Below, one piece after another: positions 55,896 through 64,000 of a DNA stretch of 64,000 bases. Location of the stretch: positions 1,240,001 through 1,304,000 of the forward strand of contig OY978101.1 in the NCBI GenBank assembly GCA_963854735.1, read 5' to 3'. This DNA comes from Marvania coccoides (taxonomy: Eukaryota > Chlorophyta > Trebouxiophyceae > Chlorellales > Chlorellaceae). Position 1 is the first letter of the stretch, and every line of letters begins with the position of its first letter. The notes beneath the pieces were generated by a model. It ran no database searches. It was not told the origin of the DNA and saw only the letters and a list, made by a program, of their open reading frames with translations. The translations under genes and the position numbers were made by a program.

Positions 55896-58747
55896 ATGAA
55901 CGTTCGAGGGTGCCTGAACACCTTCCGCTACTCCCTGCAAAATTCCTGTGTGCCAACTCGGAGAATGTCTGCTCCTCGCTACACCATCTGTAAGTTCTTG
56001 GTTTAAACGCTATTAACTCTTGTTTAAAATTGCTTAACGGTGCTGCAGCTGCCGCTGTGCCGGTAAATCCTTCTAAACGTAGAGGCGCCCCCTTCAACGC
56101 CAACAACCCCGAGTTCTCCGTGCCTGGGCTCTCCAAAGACTCTCCCTGGAACCAGAGGGCGCTGAAGCAGAAGTACCCCGCCCTCAAAGAGAACACCAGC
56201 GCTGAAATTGTCGGCAAGTTTTTTTTTTTTTTTTTTTTTTTTCCCATCTTTTCCTGCACTTTTGCATTGCTCCTTCTATGTTATGAGTTAAATCATTCCG
56301 GACCACTTCTATTCTAAATAAAATTTGTATTGGTTAGTTAGTCACCCTCACCCGAATATAATACCCCTAACTCAGCAAGTTCTTAAGCGCCAGACCAGAA
56401 ACTCTGGTTTTCTATCTGCCCTCGGGGGAGTGCCCTTGGGAGGCCGTGCGGGGTCTGGGAATTTACACGTTTTCGTGTTAATTAAATTTTAATGCTGTTT
56501 TCCACTTCAAAACAATTTCCTTGCTAGGTTTTGACCCACCCCTTTTGAAAAATATTGTTTTCGCAGTCGTGGGTGCTGGCATCTCGGGCCTGTCCTGCGC
56601 CCTGGCCCTCGCCAAGGCCGGCAAAGACGTCGTCGTTCTTGAGAGCCGCGTGCGCGGCGCCGGGCAGACCGGCAGGACCACCGCCCACCTGATGACGTGG
56701 CTGGACGACTACTACTACATGGCGATGTCCATGCACGGCGCTGAGCGCACCAAGCTGGTTTCTGAGTCGCTGCGCTGGGCGGTTGACGAGATTGAAAACA
56801 CTGTCAAGACTGAGGGCATCGAGTGCAAGTTCACCCGCCTGGACGGCATTCTGTACCCCACGACGACAGCGCCAAGAAGACGCTGGAGAAGGAGGTCGAC
56901 GGCGCGCACAAGGCGAGGATGCTGGATACAAAGCTGGTGGACCTGGGCGGAGGCCCTGAGGTGGGCGGCATCCGCGAGGCACTGCTCTTCCCAAAGTGAG
57001 TTGGATGCTGCAATTGCAAATTTTCGGGCTTTGGGTGGGTGAAAATTTAAGCTAAATCGGGCCATGCATGGGAAAATAATGCCACTTTAAGAATATTATG
57101 GAGCCTTTAAAATTATAGCCTCGAAACCTGGAAACCTATCTATTGATAGAACATAAATCTAAGAAAACTGAATTTTCACCCCCATGCGTTTCGTACTTTG
57201 CCCTCCTTTTTCCAGGAACGGCGACTTTCACCCGCTGATGTACCTGGAGGGCCTCGCTGCCGCCATCGTGAAGCACAGCGGCCGCATCTTTGAGGGCACC
57301 AAGGTGTGGACCGCCGAATCCGATCACGTGACCACCGACGCAGGGCTCAAAATCAACTGCAAGTCCGTCGTTATGGCCACCAACTCCCCCATCAACCACA
57401 ACCTGGCGGTGCATGCCCGCCAGCTGCCCTACCGTACCTACGTCATCGGGGCGCTGTGCCCGCGCGGGCTGTTTGCGCGCGCCGACTACTGGAGCACAGA
57501 GGAGCCCTACCACTACATCCGCGCGGACGAGTGGGACGACGAAAACTACCTCGTCATCATCGGCGAGTTTTTTTATTTCGAAAAATAATAAATTTAAGCT
57601 TCGAGGTCGAATTGAACGGGGTTTCCTTCAAATTTCCACCTCAATTTGTCATCGTTTCTGCAGGTGGTGACGACAACAAGACCGGCACCCCCGGCCTGCA
57701 CATGGAAGACCCTTACACCAAGCTTGAGAAGCACGCTCGCGAGCGCTGGACAGGCCTAGGCGACGTCATCCTGCGGTGGAATGGCCAGGTCATGGATCCT
57801 GCAGACATGCTGTACCTGCACGGCCGCGACCCCCTGGCGAGTCAATTATTAAATGCCACCAAGCTTTGGTATTTCCACCAAATTTGAATTTAAATCGGCA
57901 TGAACCACGTTGCCTCCCTTTGAGGTGCCCCACAACGAGAGAGAACCGCTACATCATCACTGGAGACTCTGGTGAGGAGAAGGCTTTTATGTTTCTAGAC
58001 TGATGCTCCCGAGTAAAACATCACCACCTCTGTTTGTTTTGTGCTGTCTCCTGCAGCCCAGGGCATGACTGGCGGCACCATCGGCGCCAGAGTGGTCGCT
58101 GACCTTATCCTCGGTAAGAAAAAACGTGGCTCTATTTAATATATATGACGTTCTTGCTTTGCTATGTAGACACAAACGACGGGAGTCGCCGGTGAAATTT
58201 TTTCTACAATATCTCGCAAAAGAGAAAGGATAAGAATTCTAGCTTGAACAAACGCTTCATTTCGTGTATTTATTTACAGGACGCCCCAACCCCTGGGCTG
58301 AGGTCTACTCCCCCAGCCGCAAGCCCCCGCTCAAGTCGCTCATCGAAATCGTCGACGAGGGCCTCGTCACCACCACCTCCTTCGCCGAGCGCGTGCTGCC
58401 CAAGTTCACGCTGAGCTACGACCAGGAGCCTGGCACCGGCGCTGTGGTGCAGAAGGGCGTGCACAAGATGGCGCTGTATCGTGATGAGTTCGGAAAGGAC
58501 CACGCGATGAGCGCCGTGTGCTCCCACATGGCTGCATTGTTCACGTGGGTAATAAAATAGCAATGTTCAGCCATTGCGATCGAATCATTAATTTTATGAA
58601 AATTTTCTTCGTTTGTGTTTTTTTGGAGTGCAGTGGAACTGCATCGAGAAGACGTGGGACTGCCCCTGCCACGGCAGCCACTTCAGCTGCACCGGCACGG
58701 TGATCAACGGCCCGGCCAAGGCGGACTTGGAGAAGCTGGACTGGTGA
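55896..58747 (+). CDS. FAD-dependent oxidoreductase with C-terminal Rieske domain, two frame disruptions
   Basis: Nine exons: 55896-55989, 56049-56213, 56567-56995, 57216-57562, 57664-57836 (end uncertain), about 57944-57971, 58057-58113, 58280-58544 and 58634-58747. The N-terminus looks organelle-targeted. The FAD-binding motif is VVGAGISGLSCALALAKAGK. Later motifs are RTTAHLMTWLDDYYYMAMSM, ITGDSG-AQGMTGGTIGARVV and RPNPWAEVYSPSR. The C-terminal Rieske centre is CSHM/GCIVHW, then CPCHGSHFS (two Cys-His pairs). The frame breaks in C4 at 56856-56859 and again in the GG at 58530-58531. In each place one missing base would restore conserved sequence. Introns 2 and 4 use GC donors. It resembles bacterial and algal DAO-Rieske fusion oxidoreductases of unknown substrate. 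Confidence 0.8.
56341..56466 (-). repeat. Dispersed repeat family B, copy inside an intron
   Basis: This lies in intron 2 of the FAD/Rieske gene. It is the reverse complement of 61692-61829 (shared: ATATYGGGTGAGGGTGAC, AGGGCACTCCCCCRAGGGCAG, GGTCTGG/GGCCTGGCG). A shorter third copy occupies 61833-61920. Confidence 0.7.
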
Positions 58748-58971
58748 AAAAATCGTTGGAAAAGGCGTTAGTTAGAAGTATAAAAATTTAGACGCTTTGC
58801 ATTTAGTGTAGGTTGCATGCTTGCATTCCCGTTTTAAAACGATATTTCTCGAATTAATCAAATAGCCTTGCACGCTAGAAGATTTGATCGAAATTGGTCG
58901 TGTGACACGTGGCACGCGTATCTCCCGTTTCGCCGCTCTTGTCTTTGTTTTTTAATTCTAACGAACTAAAA

Positions 58972-60929
58972 ATGTTCAAGAACGCGACCTTGGGCCTCAA
59001 AGAAGCCCTGCTTGGGCTTTCACCAGCCGAGTTAGAAGATGGTAAGTTCAATCTTCTTTGAATTGCCGGATTTCAACACTATCGATTAATCAGTCTATGC
59101 GTTTAGAGGACGAAAGCGTCTCCTCTCCGGTGTCGACGCCACGCCGTGACCCTCCCGACCTCAAGCTGCACCGAGCTGCGTTCGAGAACGACGTCCAGAC
59201 GCTCCGAGCGCTCGTCAAAACGTACCCTCTAGAGACGCTTCTGGCGCTGGACCCCCACGGCAACACCGCGCTCCACGTTGCCGTCATCGCCCACAGCGAG
59301 GAAGCCGTCGCGGCTCTCCTCGCCGCTGGTGTCTCCCCCGAGGTCAGAAGCAGGAAGAAATGGAATCCGCTGGACGAGGCGGTGGCGCTCCAGGACCGCA
59401 CCCTCGTCAGAATGCTGCTGGAGCAGCTGCGGCTTGAGGTGAAGCGGGAGCGCAAGGCCCGGAAACCAAGGCTGGTAGCCGTGATGCGGGAGCTGCCGGA
59501 CTTCAGCATGCAGCTGAAGTGGAACCTCAAGTCTCCGCTGCTGGGCCTGCTGCTGCGGCGCTACGCCCCTGATGACACGTACACGATTTACAAAGTGGGG
59601 CTCCAGCTGAGGATTGACGGCGAGCTGCGGGGGCTGGACCCAAACAGCCGCTCGCTGCTGCCCCGCTGGAGGCGTGGCCCCTTCAGGCAAGTGTTTAATT
59701 CTGCTCATGTTATCCATCAATGTTCTTTATTTTAACTAGCGTTCTTATTTTCACTTGTACTTGATTAAATATTGTCTAAATGAATTGCAGTCTGCTGGTT
59801 GACGCTTCCACCACCCCCGTGGCCGCCTCCCTGGTGGACCACACCGACCGCACATGGGTGGATCTCTACGCAGAAAGAAAGGCGGTGGTGAAAGACATGG
59901 AGCAAGACGTCAGCGATGTGATTGAAGCGGGGTCAGGGAGGGTGCGGCTAAAAGGGAACGAGCTGGACTTTGCGCCGGTGAAAACATGGCTGGGGCGGCC
60001 AGCCACCGCCAAGGTGGAGGGGCATGACACCGAGGTGAAATAAATTCACACGTAATATTTCATTTACCGAGAAATTACGTTTCTATAATACCGCGCAATC
60101 CTTAATCCGTTTTGGAAAATATCGCAGGTGTTCCAGTGCTCTGGCGCTCTAGTGGCGGTGGTGCTGAAAAAGGCGCCATGGGTGATGCCGAAAGGCGCGA
60201 CGTTTGACGAATACCTGCGCATGTGCGTTCCTGCGGACGAAAGTGAAGAGGTCCCCTGGGACCCGCTGCAGGGGCCACCGCCCTCTGTCACGCAAATTTT
60301 CGCTGCTGAGGACTCAGAGGCGGCGGTAGAGGTGGCCAGCGCAGCGGGAACGCCAGGCTCGGCAGGCCAGCAGGCGCACTCGACAAGCGGCAGCAGCGAG
60401 TGGCGCCAGGAGGAGGCTCGGAAGGTCAGTGGGCGGTGCTGGATGGCCCGAGATTTTCCTATGACGCTGCAGCAGCTGCTGCCGCTGATGGAGGCAATGG
60501 GGAGCGCCAACAAGCACATTGCGGCCGCTACGGGATTCATTCGGTGCGCTGAATGTTTCTTTGATTTATGTTTTTAGTGAAAGTTTTGAATTGATGTTTT
60601 CGGCCCTTTCTTCTTATTGCAGACAGTACAAGGACCGCTCGCTGTTCCCGCTGAAGATTCAGGTGCCCCTGATGTGGACTGTGTACCTGCAGATGAAGTT
60701 CAAAGCGTACCGCGAGCTGCGGCCTGGCTCACGTGAGCTGGCGCTGAGGGAAAGGTTTTTCGACGTGCCTGGAAGCTACAAGCTGGAAAGGGTGCAGCTC
60801 GCGGGACCCGAGCTGGAAGAAAGTAGCAGGGGGGAGGAGGAGACGTTTTACGAGGCACGGAGCGGAGGAGAAAGCGGGAAGGAGGTGGCTGCTGCCGAAT
60901 CTGATGTATTCTACGAAGCAGAGGAGTGA
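58972..60929 (+). CDS. ANKRD13-like ankyrin-repeat protein with GPCR-chaperone domain
   Basis: Exons 58972-59041, 59107-59686, 59791-60034, 60128-60543 and 60623-60929 give 538 residues. Ankyrin repeats appear at about residues 40-135: LHRAAFENDVQTLRALVKTY, DPHGNTALHVAVIAHSEEAV, RKKWNPLDEAVALQD. The ANKRD13 (GPCR-chaperone) domain follows: PDFSMQLKWNLKSPLLGLLL, APDDTYTIYKVGLQLRIDGE, GRCWMARDFPMTLQQLLPLM and SLFPLKIQVPLMWTVYLQMK. Animal members bind ubiquitinated cargo or chaperone receptors at membranes. The plant and algal role is unclear. The C-terminus repeats an acidic FYEA motif twice (EETFYEAR, DVFYEAEE). Intron 2 has a GC donor (TTCAG|GCAAGT). Confidence 0.85.
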
Positions 60930-61160
60930 ATATATCCTTGGCTGGGTTGGCCGTGTAAAATAACGTGATGCACCAAGTCGTGTGGCGCAGTAATATTGAA
61001 CAAAATCAGCCATGATATGAAAATGTTGATTTTGACACTTTTATTTTTGTTGCAATGCATTTTTCGGTGGCGTTGCACGAGCATTTTCTGTGTTGCTCAG
61101 CATTTTTTTTCCACTTGTATTCATCGTTATTCTAGGTGTCTAGGTTTCAAGTTTTTACAT
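60930..61160. other. AT-rich spacer
   Basis: Downstream region of the ankyrin-repeat gene. Nothing else is recognised. Confidence 0.5.
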
Positions 61161-61327
61161 ATGGTTTAACGTTCTCCTACAGAAGGCGCTCCTATAGAGA
61201 CCTGCAAGGCGACGTGCCACTCCCCGCCACAGTATGGCGGGGTAGCCCCTTCTATCCGTGGGATCAACCTCAGGTACTGGGTGCGTACGGATACAGCATT
61301 ACGCCGATACCGCACCGTCGCCCACAA
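61161..61327 (+). repeat. Dispersed repeat family A, copy 2
   Basis: It matches 18790-18953 in the same orientation. One frame reads SYRDLQGDVPLPATVWRGSP, then FYPWDQPQVLGAYG, partly shared with copy 1. The following 61328-61530 is GC-rich and non-coding, and may belong to the same element. Confidence 0.75.
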
Positions 61328-61628
61328 TGTAAGACTCTGGCCCCTGCCTTCCTGAGTCCCCCAACGGCGCGACCGACATGAAGACAGAGGTGTTAGCAGG
61401 ACTCTCCAGACGGCAAGCGGCCCGTCCGGTTTTGGGTTCGCGCTCGGGCAATGCTGGCCCGCCCAGCACCCTTCCCATCTACAGCGGTCACCCCTGGCTA
61501 AAAGGGATAAACCGTGGTGTATAAGTAAGAATGCTACAGATTCGTCAGTTTTCAGTTGGTGGCAATACCGACGAAAGCAAGGCCCAGATTAGCTTTGCAA
61601 AAAAACGCATAAATCCAGCAGCAAGAGG

Positions 61629-61920
61629 CAGGTTTGGAGGTTTGGAGGTAGAGAATTTCAGAATAATTCCATATAATTTCTCTCTTGCAAATTGCAAATT
61701 CCCAGGGCCCTCCCGCCGCCTTTGCGCGGTCTCCCAAGGGCACTCCCCCAAGGGCAGATCGAATACCAGCGTTTCTGGCCTGGCGTTAGGACTTTCTGGG
61801 TTAGGGTAGAATATCGGGTGAGGGTGACTACTGCAAATTCCCATCCTGCCGCCGCTTGGTCTCCAGCCTGAGGGGCACTCCCGAGGACAGCTCGGCTACC
61901 AGAGTTTCTGGTCTGTCATT
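61629..61920 (+). repeat. Dispersed repeat family B, two adjacent copies plus GGAGGTTT units
   Basis: The first copy (61692-61829) is nearly complete. The second (61833-61920) begins with the same CTGCAAATTCCCA start and repeats GGGGCACTCCCGAGGACAG and AGTTTCTGGTCTG. The block is preceded by AGGTTTGGAGGTTTGGAGGT, as at 42830. Copy 61692-61829 is the reverse complement of 56341-56466. Confidence 0.7.
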
Positions 61921-62178
61921 AAAACTTGCTGGGATAGATTTTCTCTCTTCGCCACGTTTTCCCTCCACTTGTCCCCAAAGTAAAGCACATGCATACATTA
62001 CAGGGTGTGAAAAGCAGGAGGCAACGTTACAAGGCACGAGTAATGATTAGCGCCTACTAAGTGGGAGAACATAACCCCGAAACGAACGCATGAAATGAAA
62101 AAGAAGATGAAAAAAAAATGGACATGAGAAAATAAATCAGCTGTACTGGATCCCAAACTAATAATATATAGGAACAAT

Positions 62179-62220
62179 CCCCCCCCCCCCCCCCCCCCCC
62201 CACCACCACCACCACCACCA
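62179..62220 (+). repeat. Poly-C tract followed by (CAC)n
   Basis: More than 20 consecutive C residues run into about six CAC triplets. The length of such a tract is unreliable in an assembly. Confidence 0.8.
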
Positions 62221-62253
62221 TAAATAAAAAATCCATCGTTCATAGCACCTTGC

Positions 62254-63853
62254 TTAAACTTTCCAATTTTTGGGCCACACTTTGACGTCGACAAGCTGCC
62301 GCTCATACGGCGACTTCACAGGCTTGGTATATGGCTCAAACTCGATCGTGTCATTTATCCAGCGATGCTTGTACGTGAAAGGGTCCTCATAGCGGGGGTA
62401 GCTCACCAGCAGCGCGTATTTCTTGGCTGGATTCAGCCCCCTGGCACGCCCACAAACGGTGACTCCCCTGCCCAGTGTTCCCTTGAGCGCCAGCTTCGTG
62501 GGTGGTACACAGTTTTTGCGCTTGGGACAGTAGTTTCCAAAAAGCTGGTCGTCAGTAATGTAATCAGTGGAAACGTTTTTCAGAACTGCATAATTCCATC
62601 CAGGAACAACCACCCGCCCCTTCCTTTCGAACAAGAACACCGTCAGCGGCGTCTTCTTACCACCGGTGGCCTTAACTGAAATCTTCCAGTCCAGCCCCGT
62701 GACGTGGGAGACGGCATACACGCGGTACGACACCGAGAAGAAAGAGAAATCGTACGAAAACTGGTTGGAGACGGCTCTGTTTGTGGGGCCAAAGAAGAGA
62801 GAGTCGGACGACCTGGAGGAAAAACACGATGCACACTGAGTAAACAAATTGTATCAAAAACAGTTCAGCTGAAAATAAAGCTTTGTAATGAAATGGGAAC
62901 AATCGTACATGATGGGCGTCGGCTTTGCGCTGCACTTGATCCATTCGTGCTTGAACTTCATTTTCCAGGGGACATGGTCGCCGTTGACCCCGATGTTCCC
63001 CCACTCCTCGTTCCAATATCTGTTGTTGGCAAACCATTCCCCTGCCTGGAAGTTCTGTTTGAATCGCTTGTCTGCTGCGTACCCTTGGGGCACAACGAGG
63101 GCCATGGAGCAGGATTCTGGCGCCCCCAGCCCTACGGTGCACCCAGAAGTGCTCAGACCGCGGTAGGGCAGCACAAAACCAGCCACTCCGTAGATGTCGG
63201 ATTTCCAATAATCTTGAAATTCCTGCTCAATGTTTTCCCCAAATTCGTGGCTGGAGGCGTAGAAGGGTCCCGTCAAATCATTTTTCGAGTTGGCAACTGG
63301 CCCTCCTGCATCAAGAAATGCATTGCATCTTCAGCTCAAGTTTTTGTTTTGCGTTTCTGGGCATACATTAGGGGAAAAAACGAGTTCTTTTGCATGCTGT
63401 CCCCAAGTGCGATGTAAATTTTGCTTTCTCTAGCGTACCATACAAAGAGAGGTAAGACCCGACTGCTTTCTTGGTGTTGGCATCTGAGGGCAGCGTGGCG
63501 GTGACGCGAAGGGAACAGAATGATTTGGGGTAGTCGAGATTGCGATATCCTTGGTTGTATGGATTTTCATATTTAGAAGTCATGTTTGAGTCTTGCTTTA
63601 GCTTGCTGCCCGCCATATGGCTCCAGACGCACGACTGGCCGAACATTAAACGGTGGCCCCGGCTGTATATAATGGGACCCAGACCGAATTCGCTCAGGCA
63701 GGCTTTCTAGAGAAAAGAAAAAGCGCAAAATTAATGTCTGGTGGGGAGGCATAACAATAAAGGTATAATGCAAAATCCCCCAGCCTGACCTTTGTGGTCA
63801 TGTTGCGGCACACAGGGTGGAAATCCCACCCTTCTGGCTCAATCCCTTGCTCC
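62254..63853 (-). CDS. Partial gene for a Cys-containing, probably secreted protein
   Basis: Four exons are visible: 63853-63790, 63706-63439, 63305-62909 and 62812-62254 (stop). They join in consistent phase with GT-AG introns, giving about 428 C-terminal residues. The exon(s) with the start lie beyond the right edge, and 63854-64000 reads as intron. Segments include EPEGWDFHPVCRNMTTK, LMFGQSCVWSHMAGSK, LDYPKSFCSLRVTATLP, SGCTVGLGAPESCSMALVVP and DDQLFGNYCPKRKNCVPPTK. N-x-S/T sequons (NMT, NVS, NDT) and paired cysteines suggest an extracellular glycoprotein. I recognise no family. Confidence 0.65.
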
Positions 63854-64000
63854 CTGCGAGAATAAATGGTATGGGACCGTAGCTGCTCTTTACACCATAC
63901 AATATAAGCACGTGGGTATGCAATGAACTATATCAAAAGTGTTCCCTCGGGGTGCGACAGCAGGAATTAAACAATATCATGCTTTTTGCCTGGTACCACA

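Noticed and set aside
57837..57943. Exact boundaries of intron 5 of the FAD/Rieske gene
   Set aside because: Three donor/acceptor combinations keep the frame (GC donor at 57837, GT donor at 57841, GT donor further downstream). None is decisive, so I did not count it as a GC-AG intron.
1..64000. CRISPR arrays, prokaryotic operons, rRNA genes, organellar DNA
   Set aside because: None found. Spliceosomal introns throughout show nuclear eukaryotic DNA.

Overview
The window is nuclear DNA from a photosynthetic eukaryote, most likely a chlorophyte green alga. Genes are split by many short spliceosomal introns. Exons are GC-rich, while introns and spacers are AT-rich. A nuclear psaO-type photosystem I gene, a plant/algal alternative oxidase, an ILR1-type amidohydrolase and a GRIK/SnAK-like kinase support this. 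I cannot name the genus.

Layout. 1-7.5 kb: the exon of a gene running off the left edge, a circularly permuted tRNA-Phe(GAA) gene at 1667-1747, two proteins of unknown function and a poorly resolved gene. 7.5-18.7 kb: alternative oxidase, RING-H2 ubiquitin ligase, mitochondrial carrier, RbfA, a multi-spanning membrane protein, a NAK-family kinase and ataxin-10. 18.7-22.2 kb: an accessory region holding a 2.9 kb CACTA-like element with terminal inverted repeats, a 3-bp target duplication and an intron-containing gene. 22.6-29.5 kb: a fucosyltransferase-like enzyme, a SNF5-domain protein divergent from MLH3, and proteasome subunit alpha-2. 29.8-37 kb: a local expansion of an unrecognised multi-spanning membrane family (three intact genes and one C-terminal remnant). 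37-43 kb: a KDEL-tagged M20 amidohydrolase, a Ty3-type protease fragment and a small secreted protein. 43.8-47.8 kb: a large acylated kinase with a cyclic-nucleotide-binding-like domain. 49-53 kb: psaO, the RFC5/Rfc3 clamp-loader subunit and an At5g02240-like reductase. 53.3-60.9 kb: a tight same-strand series (thioredoxin-like, GT14-like glycosyltransferase, FAD/Rieske protein, ANKRD13-like ankyrin protein). 61-64 kb: dispersed repeats and a partial secreted-protein gene.

The genes are mostly unrelated housekeeping functions: organelle metabolism, DNA repair and replication, protein turnover, signalling. Several pairs are divergent over 180-310 bp and probably share promoter regions.

The most notable observations are the permuted tRNA gene, an unusually high share of GC-AG introns (six of roughly 55 reconstructed), the membrane-protein cluster, the CACTA-like element, and two apparent single-base deletions in the FAD/Rieske gene. 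Exon boundaries were placed by hand, from splice signals, reading phase and family conservation.
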